Positions 44,064 through 52,683 of a DNA stretch of 64,000 nucleotides are shown piece after piece. A model generated the notes under the pieces. The model searched no databases, had not been told where the DNA came from, and saw nothing but the letters and a program-made list of their open reading frames with translations. The translations under genes and the position numbers were made by a program. Source of the stretch: Rhodobacteraceae bacterium UBA6197 (GTDB lineage: Bacteria; Pseudomonadota; Alphaproteobacteria; Rhodobacterales; Rhodobacteraceae); NCBI GenBank assembly GCA_002422085.1, contig DISZ01000010.1:135438-199437 (forward strand), in the 5' to 3' direction. Position 1 is the stretch's first letter. Each line of letters starts with the position of its first letter.

Positions 44064-45953
44064 CTATTGTGCCCATTCCCAAGGCACGGTGAACTCGCCC
44101 AGCGTAGCCGCCAGCGCGCCCTGATCGACCTCGCCTGTGGTTGCCAGATGTGCAACCAGCCCGCGTTTCTTGTCTTCGACCACCGAGATGACATGTGCGG
44201 CCAGACCCGCGCCGGTCAGCGTTTCGTTCAGCACCCGAATGATGGCGCGCTTGCGCAGGTCGGGCTTGAAGATCTTGCCGACGGCGGTCTTGGGCAACTC
44301 GGGCATCACCTCGATATGCTTGGGGGTGGCCGCGCGTTCGTGGATGTGACTGCGCGCGTGCTCCATCAGTTCGGCGTCGGTCACCGAGGCGCCGGCGATC
44401 AGTTCGATATAGACGCAGGGAAGCTCGCCCGCAAAGCTGTCGGGTTGACCGATCGCACCGGCGAAGGCAACGGCCGGATGCGCCAGCATCGCCTCTTCGA
44501 TCTCGGCGGGGTCGATGTTGTGACCGCCGCGAATGATCAGATCCTTGGCGCGGCCGGTAATCCAAAGGTAGCCATCGGCGTCGATCCGGCCCAGATCGCC
44601 GGTGCGCAAGAACCGGTCTTCGGCAAACAGGTCGTGGTTCTTGTCAGGCTCGGTATAGGTCGAGCCCTCGAACACACCGGGGTTGGCGATACAGATTTCG
44701 CCCACCTCATCGGTGCCACATTCGCGGTAACCCTCCGGGGTGCGGATCAGGATCCGCACATGGGTATAGGGCAGCGGAATCCCGACCGAGCCGACCTTCT
44801 TCTTGCCGTCGACCGGATTGCACGACACCAGACAGGTGGCCTCGGTCAGGCCATAGCCTTCGGATATCTGCACACCGGTGGCTTTTTCAAATCGGTTGTA
44901 TAGCTCGATCGGCAGCGGTGCCGACCCCGACAGCGCGGTTTTCAACGTCGAGACATCGGCGTCAACCGGGCGCTGCATCAGCGCCGAAATGGCGGTGGGT
45001 ACGGTAATCAGAAAGCTGACCTTCCAACGTTCGATCAGCTTCCAGAAATTGTCGAACACGCCCTCGCCGCGATAGCCTTGAGGCGTCGGAAAGACGACAT
45101 GCGCCCCCGAGGCGATGGCCGACATCAGGATCGGATAGGCGGCAAAGACGTGAAACAATGGCAAGGGGCACATCAGCACGTCGGTTTCATCAAACAGCAG
45201 TCGCGCGCCCAGCCAGCCATTGTAGATCATGCCCGAGTATTTGTGCTGTGCCACTTTCGGCATGCCGGTGGTGCCGCCGGTGTGGAAATAGGCTGCGACC
45301 CGGTCACCCGCCGAGTCGGCAAAGGTCAGTCGGTCGGCGGGCATCTTCGCGGCTGCAGCGTTGAACCCCAGGACCCGCGCGCGGTGCAGCGCAGGGTTCT
45401 TTGGGCGCACCAAGGGAACGATCCAGCTTTTGGGCGGGGTCAGATAGCGGTTGAGATCGACCTCGAGGATGGTCTTGACGTTCGGCGCGTATTTCACCGC
45501 CTCGGCGGCCTTTTGCGGCACATCGGTCTTTGGAAATGCCTTGAGCGTGACCAACACCTTGGCATTGGTTTCGCGCAGGATTGCCGCGATCTGTTCGGGC
45601 TCCAACAATGGGTTGATCGGGTTCACGATGCCCGCGACCGATCCCGCCAACAGCGTGATCGCCGTTTCAAGGCAGTTCGGCAGCAGGTAGGCGATGGTAT
45701 CGCCTTCGTTCACATCAAGGCTGCGAAACAGGTTCGCGGCCTGGGTCACGCGGGCATGCAACTGCATCCAGGTCAGGGTCTCGGCCTTGTCGGCCGGGCC
45801 GGAAAAGATCTGGAACGAGATCGCCGGGCGGTTCGGATGGCGCGCCCTCACATCGGACAAGAACTGATACATCGTCTCGGGTCGCTGCCGCTCGGCCCAT
45901 GTCATTTCGCGTTCAACGGCATCACGATCCGCAACGGTAGCGAAAATCGGCAT
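44064..45953 (-). CDS. Acyl-CoA synthetase (AMP-forming), fatty-acyl type
   Basis: ANL-superfamily ligase of 629 residues that activates a carboxylate, probably a fatty acid, to its CoA thioester through an acyl-adenylate. Core motifs: P-loop YFHTGGTTGMPKVAQHKY, A5 SEGYGLTEATC, A7/A8 FLRTGDLGRIDADGYLWITG and RAKDLIIRGGHNIDPAEIEE, and catalytic Lys in KTAVGKIFKPDLRKR. The N-terminus lacks a membrane anchor. Chain length is not readable from sequence. SD GGGGGAGG before the ATG. A strong hairpin follows the stop. The gene is alone in its transcript. Confidence 0.9.
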   Translation of the reverse strand: MPIFATVADRDAVEREMTWAERQRPETMYQFLSDVRARHPNRPAISFQIFSGPADKAETLTWMQLHARVTQAANLFRSLDVNEGDTIAYLLPNCLETAITLLAGSVAGIVNPINPLLEPEQIAAILRETNAKVLVTLKAFPKTDVPQKAAEAVKYAPNVKTILEVDLNRYLTPPKSWIVPLVRPKNPALHRARVLGFNAAAAKMPADRLTFADSAGDRVAAYFHTGGTTGMPKVAQHKYSGMIYNGWLGARLLFDETDVLMCPLPLFHVFAAYPILMSAIASGAHVVFPTPQGYRGEGVFDNFWKLIERWKVSFLITVPTAISALMQRPVDADVSTLKTALSGSAPLPIELYNRFEKATGVQISEGYGLTEATCLVSCNPVDGKKKVGSVGIPLPYTHVRILIRTPEGYRECGTDEVGEICIANPGVFEGSTYTEPDKNHDLFAEDRFLRTGDLGRIDADGYLWITGRAKDLIIRGGHNIDPAEIEEAMLAHPAVAFAGAIGQPDSFAGELPCVYIELIAGASVTDAELMEHARSHIHERAATPKHIEVMPELPKTAVGKIFKPDLRKRAIIRVLNETLTGAGLAAHVISVVEDKKRGLVAHLATTGEVDQGALAATLGEFTVPWEWAQ

Positions 45954-46082
45954 GTTGGTCCTCCCCCTTGGGCCCGTTCCTCGGCGGACCTTTCACGCAG
46001 CATGTGCGATGCGCGATTGCCGGGCAAGGGAAAGCCACGGGCCGATACGTCACGTCACAAGCAATGTGACGCGGCGAAAGAA

Positions 46083-46109
46083 AGGGGCGCCCGTTTGCGG
46101 GGTGCCCCT
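46083..46109 (-). terminator. Rho-independent terminator after the LysM-BON gene
   Basis: On the minus strand AGGGGC pairs with GCCCCT around an inner CCCG/CGGG stem, followed by TTTCTTTC. It lies about 25 bases after the gene's stop. Confidence 0.75.
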
Positions 46110-46133
46110 GGGCACTATCATCGGTGGTGGAAA

Positions 46134-46577
46134 TCAGGCCTTGCCGCCGGGAATGCGCAGCACCTGACCGGGATAGATCTTGTCGGGATGGCTCAGCATC
46201 GGCTTGTTGGCCTCAAAGATCGCCATGTATTTGTTGGCACTTCCCAGCGTCTTCTTGGCAATCGCCGACAGGGTGTCGCCCTTGACGACGGTGTGAAACA
46301 CGGCATCCCGGGTATCATCGTCATGGTCGGTTTCCACCGTCGCCACACCGTCGATATTGCCTACCGCGAGGATGATCTTTTCCTTGGTTTCGGCGTCAAT
46401 GGCCTTGCCCGAGACGACCACCTTGTCGCCCACGACTTTCAGGTCGACCCCTTTGGCATCAAGGCCAAGCTGCTTCAGCTCGTCCTTCAGAACGTCTTCC
46501 TTCGGTGCCTCGGCGGCCTCGGCCTTGGACCCGAACAGCGATTTGCCGGCATCCTTGACGAAACTCCACATACCCAT
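46134..46577 (-). CDS. BON-LysM domain protein (Kbp/YgaU-like)
   Basis: A 147-residue protein with an N-terminal BON domain (about 25-85: VLKDELKQLGLDAKGVDLKVVGDKVVVSGKA) and a C-terminal LysM domain (about 95-145: FHTVVKGDTLSAIAKKTLGSANKYMAIFEANKPML). The E. coli homologue Kbp binds potassium and also localises near the envelope; the LysM suggests peptidoglycan or related glycan binding. There is no signal peptide. Start ATG 46577 has AAGGAG seven bases upstream; ATG 46583 would sit on top of the SD. A terminator follows. Confidence 0.88.
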   Translation of the reverse strand: MGMWSFVKDAGKSLFGSKAEAAEAPKEDVLKDELKQLGLDAKGVDLKVVGDKVVVSGKAIDAETKEKIILAVGNIDGVATVETDHDDDTRDAVFHTVVKGDTLSAIAKKTLGSANKYMAIFEANKPMLSHPDKIYPGQVLRIPGGKA

Positions 46578-46718
46578 AGTCATACTCCTTGATCCGAGGG
46601 GGCGCGGAGCCCCCCGTGGCTATTGCAGTAGACTATGGACGCCCGACTGCAGAACGCAAACGGGAAAGGTGGCGCAACATTCCCCGCTGGCCTTGCACCT
46701 GTCACACCGGGTTCGGCC

Positions 46719-48506
46719 TCAGGCCTCGGTGCCTTCGGTGAACTGCAGCCTCGCGAGCCGGGCATAAAGCCCGTTTTGCGCCACCAACGCATCATGCGTG
46801 CCCTGCGCCACGATCCGGCCATCTTCAAAGACCACGATCCGATCGGCCTTTTTCACGGTGGCCAGACGGTGTGCCACGATCAGCGTGGTGCGCCCGACAG
46901 CCAGCCGTTCAACGGCGGCCTGAACTTCGCGCTCGGATTCGGCGTCAAGCGCGCTGGTCGCCTCGTCCAGCAGCAGGATCGGCGCATCGCGCAAGATGGC
47001 GCGGGCAATGGCAATGCGCTGCTTTTGACCGCCCGAAAGCATCACCCCGCGTTCGCCGACATAGGTCTCATAGCCCTGCGGCAGGGCCGACAGGAAGTCA
47101 TGGGCATGGGCGGCGCGGGCGGCAGTTTCGACCTCGGCGTCAGTCGCCTCGGGGCGACCAAAGCGGATGTTTTCGCGCGCCGAGGCGGCAAAGATGACCG
47201 GATCTTGCGGCACCAGCGCGATGGCGTGGCGGAAATCGTGCCGGGCCAGGTCGCGCAGATCCAGGCCGTCAATGGTGACGCGACCCGTTTCAGGATCCCA
47301 AAAGCGCTGGATCAGTTGAATGACGGTGGTCTTGCCCGCGCCCGACGGGCCGACAAGCGCCACGGTCTCGCCCGGTTCGATCATCAGTGTCACATCTTCC
47401 AGCGCCGAGACATTCGGTCGCGAAGGGTAGTGGAAGCTGACGGCCTCGAAAGTGATTGCGCCGCGCGCGGGGATCGGCAGCGGGAAGGGGTGGCTGGGGT
47501 CCTTGACGCTGTCTTCGGCGGCCAGCAATTCGACCAGACGCTCGGTGGCCCCGGCGGCCCGCTGGATCTCGCCCCAGATCTCGGACAGGGCGCCGACAGA
47601 GCCGGCCACCATCACCGCGTAGATCACGAACTGGACCAGTTCGCCCACGCTCATCTCGCCCAGCCGCACGTCACGCGCGCCGACCCACAAGACCCCTATG
47701 ACCCCCGAGAAAATAAGAAAGATCACGATAACGGTCATCACTGTGCGGGTCGAGATCCGGGTCATCGCCGACCCAAAGGACTTTTCGGTGACCTCGGCAA
47801 ACAGCGCGCGGGTCTGGGCTTCGTGGGTAAAGGCCTGAACGGTCTGCGCCGACGAAAGCGCCTCGGAGGCGGTGCCTGACGAGGTGGCGATCCAGTCCTG
47901 ATTTTCGCGGCTCAATTTGCGCAGGCGGCGGCCCAGAACGATGATCGGCACGACCACGGCGGGAACGATCAGCAGCACCAGCCCGGTCAGCTTGGCCGAG
48001 GTCAGCAACAGCATCCCCATGCCGCCCACAAGGATCAGCACATTGCGTAGCGCGACCGAGACGGACGAACCGATGACCGACAGGATCAGCGTCGTGTCGG
48101 TGGTGATCCGGCTGATGATCTCGCCGGTCAGGATGCGTTCAAAGAACGCCGGACTCATGCCCAGAACCCGGTCGAACACCGCCTTGCGGATATCGGCAAC
48201 GACCCGTTCCCCCAGCCGCGTCACAAGGTAGTAACGCGCCCCGGTGCCCAGCGCGAGCAACACCACGATGATGAGGGCGGCGGTGAAATACTGGTCCAGC
48301 AGCATCGCGCCCTTGTTGAACCCGTCCACCACGCGGCGCACCGCCAGAGGCAGGATCAGGCTGATCGAGGCTGTCAGCATCAGCGCCAGCAGCGCGGCGA
48401 CAGCATAGAGCCGATACGGGGCGATGAACGGGGCCAAGCCCTTGAGCGCGCCAATACGCTTGGTGGTCGGTCGATCTTCGACCGGTGCCTGTGGCCTGCG
48501 TGCCAT
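46719..48506 (-). CDS. ABC exporter (fused permease-ATPase, MsbA/LmrA type)
   Basis: A 595-residue half-transporter. The N-terminal transmembrane domain has six helices (LYAVAALLALMLTASISLIL; YFTAALIIVVLLALGTGA; VLILVGGMGMLLLTSA; VVPIIVLG; TVIVIFLIFSGVIGVLWVG). The ATPase domain has Walker A GPSGAGKTT, Q-loop VPQDPVIFAA, signature LSGGQKQRIAIARAIL and Walker B ILLLDEATSALD. Homologues flip lipid A, lipids or drugs; substrate cannot be assigned. The start at 48506 (MARRPQAPVEDRPTTKR) follows SD AAGGGGAG; the long upstream frame runs through the tRNA gene and is not coding. Confidence 0.93.
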   Translation of the reverse strand: MARRPQAPVEDRPTTKRIGALKGLAPFIAPYRLYAVAALLALMLTASISLILPLAVRRVVDGFNKGAMLLDQYFTAALIIVVLLALGTGARYYLVTRLGERVVADIRKAVFDRVLGMSPAFFERILTGEIISRITTDTTLILSVIGSSVSVALRNVLILVGGMGMLLLTSAKLTGLVLLIVPAVVVPIIVLGRRLRKLSRENQDWIATSSGTASEALSSAQTVQAFTHEAQTRALFAEVTEKSFGSAMTRISTRTVMTVIVIFLIFSGVIGVLWVGARDVRLGEMSVGELVQFVIYAVMVAGSVGALSEIWGEIQRAAGATERLVELLAAEDSVKDPSHPFPLPIPARGAITFEAVSFHYPSRPNVSALEDVTLMIEPGETVALVGPSGAGKTTVIQLIQRFWDPETGRVTIDGLDLRDLARHDFRHAIALVPQDPVIFAASARENIRFGRPEATDAEVETAARAAHAHDFLSALPQGYETYVGERGVMLSGGQKQRIAIARAILRDAPILLLDEATSALDAESEREVQAAVERLAVGRTTLIVAHRLATVKKADRIVVFEDGRIVAQGTHDALVAQNGLYARLARLQFTEGTEA

Positions 48507-48605
48507 TCTGTTCTCCCCTTCGCGACAGGGCGGGTTTAGGGGGTCAAGTGGCCCCGCACAAGGCTCGAGTGCGCGCGTCGCGTCGCCATTGGCTGCCCAA
48601 AGGCA

Positions 48606-48691
48606 TGGTGCGGGCCGCGGGACTCGAACCCGCACGGGCTTGCGCCCCAGGGATTTTAAGTCCCATGCGTCTACCATTCCGCCACGCCCGC
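48606..48691 (-). tRNA. tRNA-Leu (anticodon TAA)
   Basis: On the minus strand, the acceptor begins GCGGGCG (48691) and ends GGCCCGC-ACCA (48606), so CCA is encoded. D-stem GCG/CGC, anticodon loop CTTAAAA with TAA, long variable arm GGGC-GCAA-GCCC, and T-arm GCGGG-TTCGAGT-CCCGC fit tRNA-Leu. Two oddities: G7 faces G66 at the inner end of the acceptor stem and T27 faces T43 at the top of the anticodon stem. Confidence 0.93.
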
Positions 48692-48799
48692 CCGCGTCGG
48701 CACGCCCTCGGGCGCCGCCTATCGCTACCCGCTTCGGTTGCGAGGGGCAAGTGGCGGCATGGCCGCAGGGCGGCGGCGTCGCGGCTCCTCTGGCCGGGC

Positions 48800-48944
48800 C
48801 GGCCGCACGCTGCAGGTGGCGCACATGCAGCGCGTGCGGTCCCTGGCACCGGCGTGTCGGTCCCCTTGACCTAGATGCGCAACCGCGTCGCGCGGCACCG
48901 ATGGGGCCGGCATGCCGCCTGCTCCGCGTCGGCCGCACGCTGCA
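48800..48944 (+). repeat. 15-base direct repeat in the tRNA-Leu/MFS gap
   Basis: CGGCCGCACGCTGCA occurs at 48800-48814 and again at 48930-48944. It lies in a GC-rich gap (48692-49025) between the tRNA and the MFS gene, which otherwise shows no gene or other feature. Confidence 0.5.
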
Positions 48945-49025
48945 CCCCGGCAAATGCGCCCAAAGCGTCATTGGCTTGCCGCAATCTGGCGATCAAGGCG
49001 CGGGGCCACGAGCTAGGTTGCGGCA

Positions 49026-50246
49026 ATGCGCATGTTGATTTCTTTTGCCGCCTTGTTCCTGTCGGTCGTCTTTGTCCAGCTGGGTTCGGGCGGCGTGGCG
49101 CCGCTGGATGCGCTTTCAGGTCTGGGGCTGGGGTTTTCCAAGGCCGAGGTCGGGATGCTGGGCTCGGCGCATTTCATGGGGTTTTTCGTCGGCTGCTGGT
49201 GGGCCCCACGGATGATGGGCGACGTTGGCCATGCCCGCGCCTTCGCCGTATTCACCGCGATGGGAACGATCGGCATTGCCGCGCATATGATGGCCGTCAA
49301 CCCGATTGCCTGGGGCTTGCTCAGGATGCTGACCGGACTGTCGGTGGCCGGCTGCTACACGGTCATCGAGGCGTGGTTGCAAGCCTCGGTCACCAACGAG
49401 ACGCGCGGCCGGGCGATGGCCGTTTACCGGGTCGTCGATGTCGGCGCGAGTCTGGGCGCGCAGCTGATGATCGGGGTGCTGACGCCCTCGGCCTATGAAA
49501 GCTACAACCTGCTGGCGATCCTGTGCTGTGCGGCGCTGCTACCGCTGTCGCTGACGCGAACCGAACAGCCGCAGGTGCCCGCCGCGCCGCGGTTGCGGCC
49601 GGGTCTGGCGTGGCGGTTGTCGCCGCTGGCGGCGGCGGGGGTGGTGGTGACCGGGATCACCGGCGCGGCCTACCGCTTTGTCGGGCCGGTCTATGCCGCC
49701 GAACTGGGGCTGAGCCTTGACCAGATCGCGGCGTTTCTGGCGGTTTATGTGCTGGGCGGCTGGATCGCGCAGCTTCCGGTGGGCTGGCTGGCGGACCGCT
49801 TTGATCGGCGGTTCGTGCTGATCGGGCTGTCGCTGGGGGCGATCGCGGCCAGCGTGCTGACCATGGCGGTGGCGGGGGCGGGAAGTCAGATGATCTATCT
49901 GGCGGCGGGGCTTTTCGGCTTTACGACGATGCCGATCTATTCGGTCTCGGCGGCGCATGCGCATGACTTTGCGCAATCCGATCAGCGGGTCGAGCTGTCG
50001 GCGGCCTTGATGTTTCTTTATGCGCTGGGGGCGATTGCCTCACCGATCACCGCCTCGGCGATGATCGCGGGCTATGGGCCTTCGGCGATGTTCTGGCTGC
50101 TGATCGCGGCGCATCTGGCGCTGGTTGTTTTCGGCATTCTGCGCAGCGCCACCCGCCCCGGCCCGCGCAAGCGCGGCCCCTATACCTGGGTGCCGCGCAC
50201 CTCTTTCGTGATCGGGCGCCTGCTGGGCCGGGGGCGCGAGGGCTGA
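49026..50246 (+). CDS. MFS family transporter
   Basis: A 406-residue membrane protein with about twelve segments: LISFAALFLSVVFVQLGSGG, AHFMGFFVGCWWAPRMMG (with the MFS loop 2-3 motif), LAILCCAALLPLS, VVVTGITGAAYRFVGPVY, LGGWIAQLPVGWLADRFDRR (the second motif A), and WLLIAAHLALVVFGILRS. The C-terminal tail is basic (RPGPRKRGPYTW). Substrate unknown; it resembles proteins annotated as YcaD-like transporters. ATG 49026 or 49032. The gene follows tRNA-Leu and precedes metG on the same strand, 63 bases from metG. Confidence 0.85.
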   Translation: MRMLISFAALFLSVVFVQLGSGGVAPLDALSGLGLGFSKAEVGMLGSAHFMGFFVGCWWAPRMMGDVGHARAFAVFTAMGTIGIAAHMMAVNPIAWGLLRMLTGLSVAGCYTVIEAWLQASVTNETRGRAMAVYRVVDVGASLGAQLMIGVLTPSAYESYNLLAILCCAALLPLSLTRTEQPQVPAAPRLRPGLAWRLSPLAAAGVVVTGITGAAYRFVGPVYAAELGLSLDQIAAFLAVYVLGGWIAQLPVGWLADRFDRRFVLIGLSLGAIAASVLTMAVAGAGSQMIYLAAGLFGFTTMPIYSVSAAHAHDFAQSDQRVELSAALMFLYALGAIASPITASAMIAGYGPSAMFWLLIAAHLALVVFGILRSATRPGPRKRGPYTWVPRTSFVIGRLLGRGREG

Positions 50247-50309
50247 AGCCTCTGGCCCTTGGCCGGGATCAGCGCTAAACCCGGCGCAAACCTGACGAAA
50301 GGCGCGCAA

Positions 50310-52052
50310 ATGGCCCCGAATCCACCCGAGAACCGGCAACGCCACCTGATCACCTCGGCGATCCCCTACATCAACGGGATCAAGCATCTGGGCAACCTTG
50401 TCGGCAGCCAGCTGCCGGCGGATCTTTACGCCCGCTATCTACGCGCGCGCGGCCATGAGGTGATGTTCATCTGCGCCACCGACGAACACGGCACCCCGGC
50501 CGAGCTGGCCGCCGCCAAGGCGGGTCAGCCGGTGGCCGAGTATTGCGCCGAAATGCACGCGGTTCAGGCCGCGATCGCGCGCGGGTTCCGGCTGTCTTTC
50601 GACCATTTCGGGCGTTCGTCCAGCGCGCGCAACCGCACCCTGACCCAGCATTTCGCCGGCAAGCTGGCCGACAACGGCTTTATCGAGGAAGTGTCGGAAA
50701 AGCAGGTCTATTCGATCGACGATGGCCGCTTTTTGCCCGACCGCTACATCGAGGGCACCTGCCCCAACTGCGGCTATGACCGCGCCCGCGGCGATCAGTG
50801 CGAAAACTGCACCAAACAGCTTGACCCGACCGATCTGATCAACCCGCGCTCGGCGATTTCGGGCTCGACCCGGCTGGAGGTGCGCGAAACCAAGCACCTC
50901 TACCTGAAACAGCGCAGCCTGCGCGGCGATCTGGAGGCTTGGATCGACAGCAAACACGACTGGCCGATCCTGACCACCTCGATCGCCAAGAAATGGCTGA
51001 ACGATGGCGACGGGCTGCAAGACCGGGGCATTACGCGCGACCTGAGCTGGGGGGTGCCGGTGCGTCGCGGCGATCAACCCTGGCCGGGGATGGAGGGCAA
51101 GGTCTTTTACGTCTGGTTCGATGCGCCGATCGAATACATCGCCTGCACGGCGGAATGGGCCGATGCGAACGGCCTGCCGGACGCGGCGTGGCAACGCTGG
51201 TGGCGCACCGATATGGGGGCCAGTGACGTGACCTATACCCAGTTCATGGGCAAGGATAACGTGCCGTTCCACACGCTCAGCTTTCCCGCCACGATCATGG
51301 GCTCGCGCGAGCCGTGGAAGCTGGTCGATTACATCAAGTCGTTTAACTACCTGAACTATGACGGCGGCCAGTTTTCCACCAGCCAGGGGCGCGGCGTGTT
51401 CATGGATCAGGCGCTCGAGGTGCTGCCCGCCGATTACTGGCGCTGGTGGCTGCTGAGCCACGCGCCGGAAAACTCGGACAGCGAATTTACCTGGGAAAAC
51501 TTCCAGACCGCCGCCAACAAGGATCTGGCCGATGTGCTGGGCAACTTTGTGTCGCGCATCACCAAATTCTGCCGCGCGAAATACGGCGAGGCGGTGCCGC
51601 CGGGCGGCACCATGGGCGCACGCGAGGCAACGCTGATCGACGATCTGACCACCCGGATCCGCGCCTATGAAACCTTCATGGAGACGAAAGAGATCCGCAA
51701 GGCCGCGTCCGAACTGCGCGCGATCTGGGGGCTTGGCAACGAATACCTGCAAGCCGCCGCCCCCTGGACCGTGTTCAAGACCGATCCCGATCAGGCCGCG
51801 GCGCAAACCCGTCTGGGGCTGAACCTGATCCGGCTTTACGCGGTGCTGTCGGAACCCTTCATCCCCGACGCCAGCGCCTCGACGCTGGAAGCGCTGGGCA
51901 CCACCGACCGCAGCTGGCCGGTGGATGTGGCCGCCGCGCTGACCGCCCTGCCGGTGGGCCACGCCTTTGCCACGCCCGAGGTCCTGTTCCGCAAAATCTC
52001 GGACGAAGAGCGCGAAGACTGGCAAAAGCGCTTTTCCGGCATCCGCAGCTAG
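50310..52052 (+). CDS. metG: Methionyl-tRNA synthetase
   Basis: Class I synthetase charging tRNA-Met and initiator tRNA. The HIGH equivalent is HLGN in ITSAIPYINGIKHLGNLVG. A four-Cys zinc element CPNCGYDRARGDQCENC follows. The KMSKS site is FSTS in GGQFSTSQGRGVF, as in archaeal-type MetRS rather than E. coli KMSKS. A C-terminal anticodon-binding domain ends the 580 residues; no EMAP domain is appended. Start ATG 50310 follows SD GAAAGG; upstream in-frame codons to 50259 are not conserved. Confidence 0.96.
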   Translation: MAPNPPENRQRHLITSAIPYINGIKHLGNLVGSQLPADLYARYLRARGHEVMFICATDEHGTPAELAAAKAGQPVAEYCAEMHAVQAAIARGFRLSFDHFGRSSSARNRTLTQHFAGKLADNGFIEEVSEKQVYSIDDGRFLPDRYIEGTCPNCGYDRARGDQCENCTKQLDPTDLINPRSAISGSTRLEVRETKHLYLKQRSLRGDLEAWIDSKHDWPILTTSIAKKWLNDGDGLQDRGITRDLSWGVPVRRGDQPWPGMEGKVFYVWFDAPIEYIACTAEWADANGLPDAAWQRWWRTDMGASDVTYTQFMGKDNVPFHTLSFPATIMGSREPWKLVDYIKSFNYLNYDGGQFSTSQGRGVFMDQALEVLPADYWRWWLLSHAPENSDSEFTWENFQTAANKDLADVLGNFVSRITKFCRAKYGEAVPPGGTMGAREATLIDDLTTRIRAYETFMETKEIRKAASELRAIWGLGNEYLQAAAPWTVFKTDPDQAAAQTRLGLNLIRLYAVLSEPFIPDASASTLEALGTTDRSWPVDVAAALTALPVGHAFATPEVLFRKISDEEREDWQKRFSGIRS

Positions 52053-52107
52053 ATCCTGACGCGCCGGGGGGGGTCCCGTTTGGGGATTTCCCGTTTGGCG
52101 CAAACGA

Positions 52108-52137
52108 AAACGGGGCGGGCCATGGCCCACCCCGTTT
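52108..52137 (-). terminator. Bidirectional hairpin terminator between metG and the cold-shock gene
   Basis: AAACGGGGCGGGCC pairs with GGCCCACCCCGTTT (one mismatch) around a short loop. On the minus strand the T-rich CGTTTTCGTTTG follows, so it ends the cold-shock transcript; the palindrome can also stop metG. Confidence 0.8.
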
Positions 52138-52170
52138 CAAACCTTGGACCTGAAATCAGGCCCGAAAGCC

Positions 52171-52377
52171 TTAGGCCAGCGCGAGGTTGGTCGCGGATTC
52201 GCGGCCGTCGCGGCTGGTTTCGATGTCGAAGGTCACTTTCTGACCGTCGTTCAGGGCACGGATGCCAGCGCGTTCAACGGCCGAGATGTGCACGAACACG
52301 TCTTTGCTGCCGCCGTCCGGCGCGATAAAGCCGAAGCCTTTGGTAGTGTTGAACCATTTCACGGAGCCAGTAGCCAT
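52171..52377 (-). CDS. Cold-shock-domain protein
   Basis: A 68-residue single-CSD RNA/DNA chaperone. RNP1 is KGFGFIAPD and RNP2 is VFVHISAVE, in the usual order MATGSVKWFNTTKGFGFIAPDGGSKDVFVH. Start ATG 52377 has AGGAG eight bases upstream; the extra eleven codons of the longer frame are not conserved. Like csp genes elsewhere it may be cold- or growth-phase-regulated through its 5' leader; the upstream 306 bases (52378-52683) contain no gene and I can identify no thermosensor by eye. Confidence 0.95.
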   Translation of the reverse strand: MATGSVKWFNTTKGFGFIAPDGGSKDVFVHISAVERAGIRALNDGQKVTFDIETSRDGRESATNLALA

Positions 52378-52619
52378 CGTGAGATCTCCTTTTATATGCC
52401 ACCCGCACAATTGCGGCGGCCCGGCTCAGTCAGTGCAGAATCGAAAGACTGGCCGATAAAGGAAAGTCGGGTCGATCAGGTAACGTCGCAGCAGTCATAT
52501 GGGCACGCACTGGTAAAAGAGCAAGGGTTTGATGAAAAACCGGCGCACAATCGCCGCGCGGCGGAGGCATTGTCCGTTTTGGAAATAATGGCTTGGCATT
52601 TCGTCACTGTTGCGCGCGA

Positions 52620-52672
52620 TTTGCGCTAAAATCCACTTTCACCTGCCGCCGTTCGCGCAAATTCTGCGCAAA
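52620..52672 (+). promoter_or_regulatory. Candidate operator repeats before the arginase gene
   Basis: GCGCAAA occurs at 52655-52661 and 52666-52672, eleven bases apart, with an inverted TTTGCGC at 52620-52626. The last copy is just before the SD (AAAGGGAGA) of the arginase gene. Suggests a regulator binding site on one face of the helix; the protein is not identified. Confidence 0.4.
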
Positions 52673-52683
52673 AGGGAGATCAC

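Noticed and set aside
46719..48971. Long 750-residue reading of the ABC exporter
   Set aside because: The N-terminal 155 codons would run through tRNA-Leu; ATG 48506 has a good SD and the family N-terminus.
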